Of a stretch of 64,000 nucleotides of DNA, positions 28,968 through 37,464 are shown piece by piece. Each line of letters begins with the position of its first letter. The first letter of the stretch is position 1. The DNA lies in the NCBI GenBank assembly GCA_000622025.1, contig KK211389.1, positions 248,001 through 312,000 on the forward strand, read 5' to 3'. A model generated the notes under the pieces. It was not told where the DNA came from, ran no database searches, and was given only the letters and a program-made list of their open reading frames with translations. Source of the stretch: Lachnospiraceae bacterium AD3010 (GTDB lineage: Bacteria > Bacillota > Clostridia > Lachnospirales > Lachnospiraceae). The position numbers and the translations under genes were made by a program.

Positions 28968-29097
28968 TTGTTTCCTCCTTAAAATAAATGTATGACTTCT
29001 TCCCGCGGTCTCCTTATTGAACCGGGGCTTCTTCATCATATCTCTATCTCCTGCGGCCTCTACATCCGCAGGAGACATTATCAAAGATCATATACTG

Positions 29098-29976
29098 TCA
29101 AAGCTTGTCAACAGGAGTCTTGGTGCGGTCCTCGTTATACTTGTAGAAGCCGATACCTGTCTTCTGTCCGAGCTTCTTTCCGCGAACCATCTTGCGCAGA
29201 AGCGTGCAGGCCCTGTACTTGCTGTCGCCTGTCTCATTATAGAGAACATCCATAATTGCAAGGCAGACATCCAGTCCAACCAGATCGCCGAGCTCAAGGG
29301 GTCCCATGGGGTGATTGCAGCCAAGCTTCATTGCGCTGTCGATACCCTCAATGTCTGCAATGCCTTCATTGTAGATGCAGATACCCTCATTGATCATGGG
29401 GATAAGGATCCTGTTAACAACGAATCCGGGAGCCTCGGCAACCTGAACGGGAGTCTTTCCGAGCTTCTTTGAGATCTCGACTACCTTGTCAGTTACATCC
29501 TTGGGAGTATTGGCTCCGTTTATAACCTCTATAAGCTTCATAACGGGAGCGGGGTTAAAGAAGTGCATTCCGATAATGGGCTTCGGAAGGCCTGCGCCTA
29601 TCTCCGTTATTGAAAGAGAGGATGTGTTTGAAGCAAAGATGCAGTCGGGATTCTTTACGATATTCTCCTGAAGATCCTTGAAGGTCTGCTTCTTTATGTC
29701 CATTACCTCAAGAGCTGCCTCAACAACGAGATCGGGATCCGTTGCCTGATCGTTAAGCCCTGCGGAGATCTTAGCCATAACCTTGTCAGCTGCGTCCTGA
29801 GTCATCTTCTCTTTCTTTACGAGCTTGCCAAGGTTCTTCTCGATCTTGCTCTTTCCGCCGTCAGCGAATTCCTGCTTGATGTCGCAGAGATAAACCTTCT
29901 CCACCTCATCATTTACTGCAAAAGCCTGGGCAATTCCGCTGCCCATTGTTCCTGCGCCTATAACCGCTACTTTCAT
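29098..29976 (-). CDS. hbd: 3-hydroxybutyryl-CoA dehydrogenase
   Basis: NAD(P)-dependent dehydrogenase (292 residues) converting acetoacetyl-CoA to 3-hydroxybutyryl-CoA. N-terminal Rossmann motif G-A-G-T-M-G-S-G-I-A, catalytic His in GMHFFNPAP, and E-A-P-G-F-V-V-N-R-I at the start of the C-terminal domain. AAGGAGG site. It is separated from crt by a spacer with a tandem repeat. Confidence 0.95.
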   Translation of the reverse strand: MKVAVIGAGTMGSGIAQAFAVNDEVEKVYLCDIKQEFADGGKSKIEKNLGKLVKKEKMTQDAADKVMAKISAGLNDQATDPDLVVEAALEVMDIKKQTFKDLQENIVKNPDCIFASNTSSLSITEIGAGLPKPIIGMHFFNPAPVMKLIEVINGANTPKDVTDKVVEISKKLGKTPVQVAEAPGFVVNRILIPMINEGICIYNEGIADIEGIDSAMKLGCNHPMGPLELGDLVGLDVCLAIMDVLYNETGDSKYRACTLLRKMVRGKKLGQKTGIGFYKYNEDRTKTPVDKL

Positions 29977-30020
29977 TTATATATTACCTCCTTAATTATT
30001 CTTATACCCTTTCCGTCAAG

Positions 30021-30129
30021 CTCTCATCCTGAGGAACACATATCCTCTCATCCTGAGGAACACATATTCTGTCATCCTGAGGAGCACATATTCTGTCATC
30101 CTGAGGAGCGAAAGCGACGAAGGATCTTA
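30021..30129 (-). repeat. 24-bp tandem repeat and interspersed repeat copy 2
   Basis: Four units begin at 30021, 30045, 30069 and 30093, each TCATCCTGAGGA plus spacer; the last continues into GCGACGAAGGATCTTA. The final TTA is the complement of the crt stop codon, so the repeat begins exactly at the end of crt. It fills most of the 150-nt crt-hbd spacer. Confidence 0.85.
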
Positions 30130-30921
30130 TTCATTCTTAAAAGCTACGTGCTTAACCTTTGCAGGGTCATCCTTCTTCCTTAAGAAGTTTGCCATACCCT
30201 CCTTCTGGTCATAGGACTCAAAGCATGAACCGAAGAGCTTCTCCTCTATAACAAGAGCGTCATCGATATTTGTCTGAAGTCCGTCGTTTATAGCCTTCTT
30301 GCAGGCTCTTACAGCTATGGGAGCATTTCCTGCGATGGTCGTGGCAAGCTTCTCGGCTGTAGCCATAAGGTCAGCCTGGGGAACAACCTGATTCACAAGA
30401 CCTATCCTCAATGCCTCATTTGCATCGATATTCCTTGCGGTATAGATAAGCTGCTTTGCCATGCCGACACCTACTGTACGGGCAAGCCTCTGTGTTCCGC
30501 CAAAGCCCGGTGTGATACCGAGGCCTACCTCGGGCTGTCCGAACATTGCGTTTTCGGAGCAGATACGGAAGTCACAGCTCATGCTGATCTCACAGCCTCC
30601 ACCAAGTGCAAAGCCGTTGATAGCAGCGATAACGGGAATAGGGAAGGTCTCGATCTTTCTGAAAACATCATTTCCCTTCTTTCCGAAAGCCTCACCCTCA
30701 GCCTTTGTAAGGGTGCTCATCTCACCTATGTCAGCTCCTGCCACGAAGGACTTCTCCCCCGCTCCGGTAAGGATAAGGCAGCGTACCGCATTCACATCCA
30801 CACCGTCAAAAACCTTTTCAAGGTCGTCAAGCACCTCTGAATTAAGGGCGTTAAGAGCCTTTTCCCTGTTGATGGTGATGATGGCGATATTGCCCTTTAC
30901 TTCATAATCAACAAATCCCAA
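30127..30921 (-). CDS. crt: Enoyl-CoA hydratase (crotonase)
   Basis: Dehydrates 3-hydroxybutyryl-CoA to crotonyl-CoA. A frame open to 31062 would add 47 residues unlike any crotonase; instead TTG at 30919-30921 lies 8 nt after GGAGG and starts LGFVDYEVKG, the usual N-terminus, giving 264 residues. It shows A-G-A-D-I-G-E-M, the oxyanion-hole G-F-A-L-G-G-G-C-E, and the two catalytic glutamates in this and F-G-Q-P-E-V-G-L. Its TAA stop forms the edge of the repeat downstream. Confidence 0.94.
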   Translation of the reverse strand: MGFVDYEVKGNIAIITINREKALNALNSEVLDDLEKVFDGVDVNAVRCLILTGAGEKSFVAGADIGEMSTLTKAEGEAFGKKGNDVFRKIETFPIPVIAAINGFALGGGCEISMSCDFRICSENAMFGQPEVGLGITPGFGGTQRLARTVGVGMAKQLIYTARNIDANEALRIGLVNQVVPQADLMATAEKLATTIAGNAPIAVRACKKAINDGLQTNIDDALVIEEKLFGSCFESYDQKEGMANFLRKKDDPAKVKHVAFKNE

Positions 30922-30944
30922 TTTCTGATCCTCCTTTAATAAAA

Positions 30945-31055
30945 TATTCAAGACACGCCGCCCGAATTTAAATCTGCTTTGCAAAAAAGGGCGTCGCGTG
31001 CAGCAGTTCAAAAACGGACTACTGCAATTAACAGCCGGGCTTAAAGCCCGACTGT
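30945..31055 (-). other. Structured thl-crt intergenic segment
   Basis: The 142-nt spacer can fold into three stem-loops on the minus strand: AGTCGGGC/GCCCGGCT (8 bp), GCAGTAG/CTGCTGC, and a long-range pairing of ACGCGACGCCC-like with GGGCGGCGTGT. No U tract follows the first, so it is not a plain terminator. It may be an mRNA processing or stabilising element. Confidence 0.45.
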
Positions 31056-31063
31056 CATTCATA

Positions 31064-32251
31064 TCAATACTTTTCTACAATTGTAGCGCAGCCCATTCCT
31101 CCGCCGATACAGAGGGTAGCAAGACCTTTCTTTGCGTCATCCCTCTTCTGCATCTCGTGGAGAAGGGTTACAAGGATACGGCAGCCTGATGCTCCAACGG
31201 GGTGTCCCAGTGCAATGGCTCCGCCGTTAACATTGACCTTGCTCATATCAAACTTAAGCTCCTTTGCAACTGCAACAGACTGTGCAGCGAAGGCCTCGTT
31301 TGCCTCTACAAGATCCATATCGTCAATGGTCAAGCCGGTCTTTGCAAGAACCTTCTTTGTAGCTGCCACAGGTCCAATACCCATAACCTCGGGCCTTACG
31401 CCTGCAAGAGCTCCGCCAATCCAGGTAGCCATAGGCTTAACCCCAAGCTCCTTAGCCTTTTCTTCGCTCATAACAACGATAGCTGCAGCGCCGTCATTGA
31501 TACCGGAAGCGTTTCCTGCGGTAACCATACCGCCGTCCTTGCCTGAGCAGCACTTTAAGCCTGCAAGGATCTCCTTGGTGGTTCCGGGACGGGGACCCTC
31601 ATCCTTCTTGAAGTCAACCATTTCCTTTTTAACCTTTACGGGAACGGGAACTATCTCGTCGTCGAACCTTCCGGAATTAACAGCCTTCTCACACTTCTGC
31701 TGGCTGTTTGCGGAGAACTCGTCAAGCTCCTCACGGGTTAATTTCCACTCATCGCAGATATTCTCTGCTGTTATCATCATATGATAATGATTAAAGGCAT
31801 CTGTAAGAGCATCATTAACCATTGTATCAACGATGGTCGCATTGTTCATACGGTATCCGAAACGGGCCTTTGTCATAGCATAGGGAGCCATTGACATATT
31901 CTCCATACCACCGGCCACAATTATGTCAGCCTCTCCTGCCTTGATAAGGTCAGCTGCCATATTTACGCAGTTAAGTCCTGAGCCGCATACAACATTAATG
32001 GTTACAGCGGGAACCTCGTTTGGAATGCCTGCGTTCAGAGCAGACTGACGCGCCACGTTCTGTCCCTGTGCAGCCTGGATAACGCAGCCCATAAGGACCT
32101 CGTCAACCTGATCGGGCTTTACGCCGGCTCTGTTCAGAGCTTCCTTGATAACTATCGTACCCAAATCAGCTACGGGAGTATTTGAAAGGGCTCCGCCCAT
32201 CTTTCCTATAGCTGTTCTGACAGCACCTGCCAATACAATCTTCTGTGCCAT
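31064..32251 (-). CDS. thl: Acetyl-CoA acetyltransferase (thiolase)
   Basis: Condenses two acetyl-CoA to acetoacetyl-CoA, the first step of the butyrate pathway. The 395 residues include the nucleophilic cysteine in [29 protein letters not shown] and the second active-site Cys in C-I-G-G-G-M-G. First gene of thl-crt-hbd-bcd-etfB-etfA, with AAGGAGG and its own promoter. Confidence 0.96.
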   Translation of the reverse strand: MAQKIVLAGAVRTAIGKMGGALSNTPVADLGTIVIKEALNRAGVKPDQVDEVLMGCVIQAAQGQNVARQSALNAGIPNEVPAVTINVVCGSGLNCVNMAADLIKAGEADIIVAGGMENMSMAPYAMTKARFGYRMNNATIVDTMVNDALTDAFNHYHMMITAENICDEWKLTREELDEFSANSQQKCEKAVNSGRFDDEIVPVPVKVKKEMVDFKKDEGPRPGTTKEILAGLKCCSGKDGGMVTAGNASGINDGAAAIVVMSEEKAKELGVKPMATWIGGALAGVRPEVMGIGPVAATKKVLAKTGLTIDDMDLVEANEAFAAQSVAVAKELKFDMSKVNVNGGAIALGHPVGASGCRILVTLLHEMQKRDDAKKGLATLCIGGGMGCATIVEKY

Positions 32252-32308
32252 AAAATGCCTCCTTGAATTTGATTAATGTGATTGTTATTTTTTTCACATG
32301 CGTTATCT

Positions 32309-32337
32309 ATCTTACCATAGATATTTGTTAATTTCAA
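32309..32337 (-). promoter_or_regulatory. Sigma-70 promoter of the butyryl-CoA operon
   Basis: Minus strand TTGAAA (32332-32337), 17-nt spacer, TAAGAT (32309-32314) with TGG directly before it (extended -10). About 50 nt of leader before thl. Confidence 0.78.
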
Positions 32338-32338
32338 C

Positions 32339-32372
32339 AAAAAAAGACCAGGAAAGTTTTACTTTCATGGCC
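32339..32372 (-). terminator. Terminator of the secreted-protein gene
   Basis: Minus strand GGCCATGAAAG-TAAAA-CTTTCCTGGTC (one mismatch) followed by seven T. The plus strand also ends in a T run, but no plus gene is nearby. It abuts the thl -35 element. Confidence 0.8.
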
Positions 32373-32408
32373 TTTTTTGTGTACAAGCGTATAGATCAGC
32401 CCATATTT

Positions 32409-33833
32409 TTATTTAACCTTTACGTGATCGGCGTTGATCACCGCCGTGCCGTAATATCCGTTCACTCCGTTCAGGGTTATTTCTTTGGTATTGGAATCAA
32501 ACTCAAAATACGCATCCGTCTTTTTGTTATACCTGGACTCGTAAAGGGATTTAGACTGGATATTGAGCTTCTTTCCAACCTTCTTCACCTTTCTTACGTT
32601 GAGGGTGGATTTCTTACCCTTGAACTTTCTGTACTGAACCGTGCCCTTAAGCTTATTCTTCGTTGAACTGTAGGTAAGCTTTCTCACATAATACTTGTAG
32701 GGCTCGTACTTATTGTAGGTGATCTCCTCCGTGCTGATTCTTCTGGGCTCAATTGTAAAGAAGATCTTTGTGTTCTTTAAGGCGTTCTTCAGGGAAGCTT
32801 TCTGGTCTATGGTCAGCAGATCATTGGGCATCAGCTTTTTTCTGTATGAGGCCTTTATGGTGAAATAAGGTGCGTTCGTCTCATAAAAGGCTCCAACCTT
32901 CTTTCCGTTATAGATCTTCGGCTTCTTTAAGGTGATACCCGTGGTATCCTTCCAGTAATAGCTGTCGCTCTTCTTTCCGTCCATAGGTACCCAGTTCCCG
33001 CTTACCTTCTTTTCAAGTCTTGCGGAAACACCTACTGCTCCGTCCACTTCACCGGATATGGAATCATTGTCCGAAGCGATGAAATGACTTGTGGGTGTTA
33101 CATTTTTGCCTCTGTACTCGACTGCGGCGTCATATCTGATCAATACCGAAAGATTTCCGTCTCCGAAGGTTATCCTCTGGCTTGATACGGAATCATAGAT
33201 CTTTAAGAACACATCGCCTGTAACCGTATTGCAGTCCTTGAGATACGGAAGCATCTTTTTGTCATTTATGGTCGCGGTATAGTTTACAAGCTGGTTTCCT
33301 CTTGTATCCTTTATCACGGTCTTCTTGTCATCGGTATATGCGATGCTCCCCGAATCCTTCAGATCCGCTCCGGCACGCCTGATACTGTTAAGGCTTATCG
33401 TTATGCTGTTATACGAAAACTTCCTTGAAACAAGAGAACCGTCCGACTCCTTATAAAGCCGGTTGCCCCTGGTATAATAAGTGGCGCCGCTGACGGTAAA
33501 CTTCATATTCTCTATGATCGCCGTGTCTATAGCCTTTACCGATGTCGTGCCGTTCGCAGATACTCTTAAGTAGGGTGCACCCTTTGTGATCGAGATGCTT
33601 CCGCTCATGATCTTATTCGCACTTACATCATTTTTTGAAGCATCGTCTGCGGCGGTAAAAAGCCACCGGTCCTCATTATTCTCAGCAAGTACTACCGCTC
33701 CCTCATTCTCCTCAACACTTACAACCTCTGCCTCCGCATCCACTATCTCCTCAGCAAATGAAGCGGAGTTAAAGGAAAAAATGAGTGATGCCGCCAAAAG
33801 CAGCGATATCATCTTTTTATTTCTGACTCTCAT
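32409..33833 (-). CDS. Secreted protein of unknown function
   Basis: Not recognised. A 474-residue exported protein with a signal peptide (RNKKMISLLLAASLIFSF, likely cut after S-F-A). The mature part is rich in Ser, Thr, Tyr, Lys and Asp and predicted mostly beta. Short motifs such as S-I-S-I-T-K-G-A-P and K-L-T-Y-S-S-T-K-N-K-L-K-G-T resemble Ig-like or cell-surface repeat proteins of Firmicutes. There is no LPxTG sorting signal. The start is ATG 33833 with GGGAGG 10 nt before it; a TTG three codons earlier lies too close to the site. It has its own terminator, so it is probably monocistronic. Confidence 0.75.
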   Translation of the reverse strand: MRVRNKKMISLLLAASLIFSFNSASFAEEIVDAEAEVVSVEENEGAVVLAENNEDRWLFTAADDASKNDVSANKIMSGSISITKGAPYLRVSANGTTSVKAIDTAIIENMKFTVSGATYYTRGNRLYKESDGSLVSRKFSYNSITISLNSIRRAGADLKDSGSIAYTDDKKTVIKDTRGNQLVNYTATINDKKMLPYLKDCNTVTGDVFLKIYDSVSSQRITFGDGNLSVLIRYDAAVEYRGKNVTPTSHFIASDNDSISGEVDGAVGVSARLEKKVSGNWVPMDGKKSDSYYWKDTTGITLKKPKIYNGKKVGAFYETNAPYFTIKASYRKKLMPNDLLTIDQKASLKNALKNTKIFFTIEPRRISTEEITYNKYEPYKYYVRKLTYSSTKNKLKGTVQYRKFKGKKSTLNVRKVKKVGKKLNIQSKSLYESRYNKKTDAYFEFDSNTKEITLNGVNGYYGTAVINADHVKVK

Positions 33834-33861
33834 ATACTTCAATCCTCCCTAAACTCTTGAT

Positions 33862-33876
33862 ATGGTTGCTAACCAT
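33862..33876. promoter_or_regulatory. Inverted repeat in the leader of the secreted-protein gene
   Basis: ATGGTT-GCT-AACCAT, a perfect 6-bp inverted repeat 29 nt upstream of the start codon. It may be an operator or a small mRNA hairpin. TACTAT and TATACC about 30 nt further upstream are weak -10 candidates. Confidence 0.35.
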
Positions 33877-33945
33877 CCTTTCAGATACTACATATGGTAT
33901 AGTACCACAAATTCTTAAAAAAGTTTTAAAGAAAGCATAAAAAAT

Positions 33946-33965
33946 CCCCCGGAAGTCTCCGGGGG
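33946..33965 (-). terminator. Terminator of hpf
   Basis: Minus strand CCCCCGGA-GACT-TCCGGGGG, a perfect 8-bp stem, followed by ATTTTTTATG, about 30 nt after the hpf stop. Confidence 0.88.
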
Positions 33966-33994
33966 AAGAATCTTAAAAAGCTGTATCAGCGTAT

Positions 33995-34519
33995 TCAGTC
34001 CGGCTCGATCAGACCGTAGGTATTGCCTCTTCTCTTATATACCACATTGATCTCATCGGTCTCGGCATTCCTGAAAACATAAAAATTATGTCCGAGAAGC
34101 TCCATCTGCACGCAGGCATCCTCGGGATACATAGGCTTAAAGCCGAATCTCTTGGTGCGGACTATCTTGATCTCGCCCTCATCCGAATAATCCTGCTCCA
34201 GATAATCCCTCTGGAGATTGCCTCCGTCCTGGGATCTGTCGATTATCTTATTCTTGTACTTCTTCATCTGCTTCTCGATGATCTCCTCTACAAGATCAAC
34301 GGAAACATACATATCATTTGATACCTGCTCTGACCTGATGATATTGCCCTTAACGGGGATCGTAACCTCTATCTTATGCCTGTCCTTCTCAACAGACAGT
34401 GTTACGTGTACCTCAGTATCCGGTGTGAAGTATTTTTCAAGCTTCCCTATCTTATCCTCCACCGCGCTCTTTAATCCCGGTGTCACGTCAATATTCTTTC
34501 CGGTAATGATAAAATGCAT
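33995..34519 (-). CDS. hpf: Long-form ribosome hibernation promoting factor
   Basis: A 174-residue factor that pairs 70S ribosomes into inactive 100S dimers in stationary phase or stress. It has the N-terminal YfiA/HPF beta-alpha domain (MHFIITGKNIDVTPGLK) and the C-terminal dimerisation domain ending N-V-V-Y-K-R-R-G-N-T-Y-G-L-I-E-P. The open frame reaches 34603, but AAGGAAG precedes ATG 34519. Own promoter and terminator. Confidence 0.95.
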   Translation of the reverse strand: MHFIITGKNIDVTPGLKSAVEDKIGKLEKYFTPDTEVHVTLSVEKDRHKIEVTIPVKGNIIRSEQVSNDMYVSVDLVEEIIEKQMKKYKNKIIDRSQDGGNLQRDYLEQDYSDEGEIKIVRTKRFGFKPMYPEDACVQMELLGHNFYVFRNAETDEINVVYKRRGNTYGLIEPD

Positions 34520-34593
34520 AATCGGCACTTCCTTTTCTTTTATTTTTTCTGAGGCTCCGGAAATCACCGTAGAAAACGTCCCAAGCCTCTTAC

Positions 34594-34622
34594 AGCATAG
34601 CACAAAATCCTTAAATTAGCAA
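34594..34622 (-). promoter_or_regulatory. Promoter of hpf
   Basis: Minus strand TTGCTA (34617-34622), 17-nt spacer, TATGCT (34594-34599) preceded by TGC (extended -10). The -35 begins 2 nt after the mgtE stop codon. Leader of about 70 nt. Confidence 0.65.
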
Positions 34623-34624
34623 CG

Positions 34625-35968
34625 CTATAGCCCGATATGAAGGATGTGTACAGCCACCTGAAAATAGATGGAAAGCGTAAGGGCATCTATAACGGTGGTG
34701 AGCATCGGAGAAGCCATGACGGCGGGGTCCAGCCCGAAACGCTTGGCCACCATCGGCAGCATACAGCCCGCAAGATTTGCGCAGATCACCGCACAGACCA
34801 TTGTGATGCAGACGACAAGTGCCACCATCGGCTCCGCCCTGTCAATAAGGAGAAGCTTCACGAAATTGGCAGCCGCCAGGGTTCCTCCGCATATTATGGC
34901 CGTCCTGAATTCCTTCCAGATAACCTTCGCAAGATCCGGGAAATTAATCTCATTTAAGGAAAGAGCACGGATAATCGTGGTAGAGGTCTGGGAGCCGCAG
35001 TTTCCCCCAGTATCCATAAGCTGGGGGATAAAAGCTGTAAGGATTATGTAGGCCTGCAGCGAAGACTCGTAGCTCGTTATGATCTTTCCCGTAAAGGTGG
35101 CGGATACCATCAGGAGTAAAAGCCATCCTATCCTTTTCTTCCAGAGATCAATAGGGGACATCCTGTCATAGGGATCGTCGGACGGAAGGATAGCAGCCAT
35201 TTTCTGAATATCCTCCGTAGCCTCTTCCTCGATGATATCGATGATATCGTCAACGGTGATGATACCCACCAGCCGGTCCTCGGAATCGACCACGGGAATG
35301 GAGCTGAAGTCGTACTTTGAGATCATCCGTGCAACCTCTTCCTGATCCGTCATGGTCTCGACGCTTATCACCTTTTCCTCCATGATGTCCCTTATCAGGG
35401 CATCGGACTTTGAAAGGATAAGGGTACGCAGAGCCACCATTCCTATAAGGCGTCTTGCGCTGTCCAGAACGTAGCAGTTGTTTATGGTCTCCCTGTCGAT
35501 ACCTGTCTTTCTTATGCGGCTTAAGGCTTCCTCCACCGTGAGATTCTCCCTCAGGTCCACAAACTCCACCGTCATAATGGAACCCGCGGAATCCTCGGGG
35601 AATTTCAGAAGATGGTTAATATCCCTTCTGGTATCGGGGCTCGCATGGGACAAAAGGCGCTTGACCACGCTTGCAGGCATTTCCTCCATAAGGTCCGCAG
35701 CGTCATCCGCCATAAGGTTGTCTATGATTGCTGTCGCCTCGGAATCCGTAAGGGACGTGATGATATCCTGCTCCACATCCGTAGGCAGAAAGGAGAAAAC
35801 ATCCGCCGCCATATCCTTTGGCAGCAGACGAAAGGTCTTTAATTGAACTTTCTGCGGGAGATCTTCAAGAAGTGCCGCCACGTCCGCTTCATTAAGCTCA
35901 GCCAGATTGGCACGTAGATCATTGTATCTCTTTTCCTCAATGAAGCTCATGATTTCCTGATCAGTCAT
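34625..35968 (-). CDS. mgtE: Magnesium transporter MgtE
   Basis: Mg2+ channel of 447 residues with the N-terminal superhelical MgtE_N domain (about 20-125), two CBS domains (130-250) that sense cytoplasmic Mg2+, a connecting helix, and five transmembrane helices with M-D-T-G-G-N-C-G-S-Q-T-S and P-M-L-T-T-V-I-D. Start ATG has GGGAGG. It is last in the pgsA-cinA-mgtE string; the 46-nt spacer before it shows no promoter. Confidence 0.95.
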   Translation of the reverse strand: MTDQEIMSFIEEKRYNDLRANLAELNEADVAALLEDLPQKVQLKTFRLLPKDMAADVFSFLPTDVEQDIITSLTDSEATAIIDNLMADDAADLMEEMPASVVKRLLSHASPDTRRDINHLLKFPEDSAGSIMTVEFVDLRENLTVEEALSRIRKTGIDRETINNCYVLDSARRLIGMVALRTLILSKSDALIRDIMEEKVISVETMTDQEEVARMISKYDFSSIPVVDSEDRLVGIITVDDIIDIIEEEATEDIQKMAAILPSDDPYDRMSPIDLWKKRIGWLLLLMVSATFTGKIITSYESSLQAYIILTAFIPQLMDTGGNCGSQTSTTIIRALSLNEINFPDLAKVIWKEFRTAIICGGTLAAANFVKLLLIDRAEPMVALVVCITMVCAVICANLAGCMLPMVAKRFGLDPAVMASPMLTTVIDALTLSIYFQVAVHILHIGL

Positions 35969-36014
35969 GTTTTACCTCCCTGATATTTCAGCTATCCGGG
36001 AGAAAAACACGTGG

Positions 36015-36779
36015 TCAGGAGAAGGTGACCTCGGAAAAGCGCTTAAGAAGTGCGAGTCGGAGCAGTGCAAGCGCTTCAGTTACCGCCTGGGAACGGATCT
36101 CCTGGCGGCTTCCGGAAAACTGATATTCTTTTACTGTAGTCTTTTTCTGAACCGTAACACCGATATATACAAGTCCCACCGGCTGCTTTGCACTGCCGCC
36201 GTCGGGTCCCGCGATACCTGTTATGGAAACGGCACAGTCGGTTTTCGCCTGGGCGGCAGCCCCCTTACTCATTTCAAAAGCAGTCTGCTCGCTTACAGCG
36301 CTGAATTTATCCAGGGTACGCCTTTTAACCCCGACATACTTACGTTTGGCTTTTTCGGAATAGGTGATAAAGCCCTCCTTTAATATGTCGCTGACTCCGG
36401 GGACGTTTGCCAGCCTTGCGGTAAATAATCCCGCGGTACAGCTTTCGGCGGTGGCTATGGTGAAACGGTTTTCCTTAAGAAGGCTTACAACTGCGTCTTC
36501 CAGTGTCTCATCCTCGTCCGTGGAGTAGATCATCTGTCCAAGCCTCGACTTTATCTCCTTGACGGCAGGCTTCAGAACCTTTTTGGCATTTTTGTCTTCC
36601 TCTTCCACAGCCCGGAGCTTTATAAAGACCTCCCCGTTATTATCGGAGATCTGAACGGAAGGATTGTTGGAGGAAAGAATATCCCTAAGCTCCTCCTTAA
36701 CCTTATCCGTCTTTATACCGGCCAGCCTTACAGTGGCCTCTGCGATACGTTCTTTTTGTTTATTATCATCGTCTGACAT
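36015..36779 (-). CDS. CinA-like protein lacking the N-terminal domain
   Basis: A 254-residue protein made of the CinA middle KH-like domain (about 10-85) and the C-terminal nicotinamide-nucleotide amidase (PncC) domain (90-250) with A-E-S-C-T-A-G, G-F-I-T-Y-S-E-K-A-K and S-I-T-G-I-A-G-P-D-G-G. The usual N-terminal molybdopterin-binding/ADP-ribose pyrophosphatase domain is absent. Amidase residues appear intact, so NMN deamidation is plausible. The gene starts ATG right after the pgsA stop with GAAGGAAG and has an ordinary N-terminus, so it does not look like a fresh truncation. pgsA-cinA adjacency is common in Firmicutes. Confidence 0.88.
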   Translation of the reverse strand: MSDDDNKQKERIAEATVRLAGIKTDKVKEELRDILSSNNPSVQISDNNGEVFIKLRAVEEEDKNAKKVLKPAVKEIKSRLGQMIYSTDEDETLEDAVVSLLKENRFTIATAESCTAGLFTARLANVPGVSDILKEGFITYSEKAKRKYVGVKRRTLDKFSAVSEQTAFEMSKGAAAQAKTDCAVSITGIAGPDGGSAKQPVGLVYIGVTVQKKTTVKEYQFSGSRQEIRSQAVTEALALLRLALLKRFSEVTFS

Positions 36780-37319
36780 TTATTCTTCCTTCATTACATC
36801 CTTATTATCCGCAATGTACACCACAAGTGATATCACCGTAAGGAACAGTGCGATCCACTTAAAGGCCTCTGTGATAAGAGGGAGAAAACCAACCCGGATA
36901 TCCGCTATCAGAAGACAGATCATTATCATCTGAGAGGCAGTCTTAAACTTTCCCCAGTAATTCGCGGCTATCACCCTTCCGCTTTCTGCGGCTACCAGCC
37001 TGAAACCGCTTATGACAAAGTCCCTAACGACTATTATTATAACCATCCAGGAAGAAATGCGGTTAAGCTCCACAAGACAGATAAGAGCGGAGCATACCAG
37101 CATCTTGTCCGCCAGGGGATCCATGAATTTCCCGAAATTCGTGACCAGATTATACTTTCTCGCGATCTTTCCGTCCAGAAGGTCTGTCAGGCTCGCAATA
37201 ATAAATATAGCCAGAGCCACCCACCTGGAATTGTCTCCGAAACAGCCGGACAGTATAACGGCAACAAAAACCGGAACAAGCACTATCCTTAATACGGTTA
37301 ATTTATTCGGCAGATTCAT
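36780..37319 (-). CDS. pgsA: CDP-diacylglycerol-glycerol-3-phosphate 3-phosphatidyltransferase
   Basis: Membrane enzyme making phosphatidylglycerol phosphate, 179 residues with four to six helices. The CDP-alcohol phosphotransferase motif D-L-L-D-G-K-I-A-R...G...D-P-L-A-D-K is intact. The frame includes an ATG 12 nt upstream at 37331, but GGAG is placed correctly for ATG 37319 (MNLPNKLTVLR). It lies between the repeat copy after rimO and cinA. Confidence 0.93.
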   Translation of the reverse strand: MNLPNKLTVLRIVLVPVFVAVILSGCFGDNSRWVALAIFIIASLTDLLDGKIARKYNLVTNFGKFMDPLADKMLVCSALICLVELNRISSWMVIIIVVRDFVISGFRLVAAESGRVIAANYWGKFKTASQMIMICLLIADIRVGFLPLITEAFKWIALFLTVISLVVYIADNKDVMKEE

Positions 37320-37374
37320 ATTGTTCTCCATCCTTAAATGTCATCCCGAGCGGCTCCGTAAAACTGAGAAGCCT

Positions 37375-37464
37375 TGTCATCCTGAGCGAAGCGACGCATA
37401 TCCCACATCGCAGATGTGGGATGCCGCCCCGGCGAGGGGTTGCGAAGCAACAGGAAGGATCTTA
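37375..37464. repeat. 90-bp inverted repeat, left copy (repeat copy 3)
   Basis: Exact reverse complement of 39089-39178. It contains nested palindromes: ATCCCACATC-GCA-GATGTGGGAT, CCCC-GGCGA-GGGG and GTTGC-GAA-GCAAC, bounded by GTCATCCTGAGCG and AAGGATCTTA. Its last three bases encode the rimO stop codon. A weaker partial copy (GTCATCCCGAGCGGC) lies just before it at 37340. Confidence 0.93.

Noticed and set aside
30021-30129. CRISPR-like array (24-bp repeats)
   Set aside because: Units are directly contiguous without unique spacers, and there are no cas genes.
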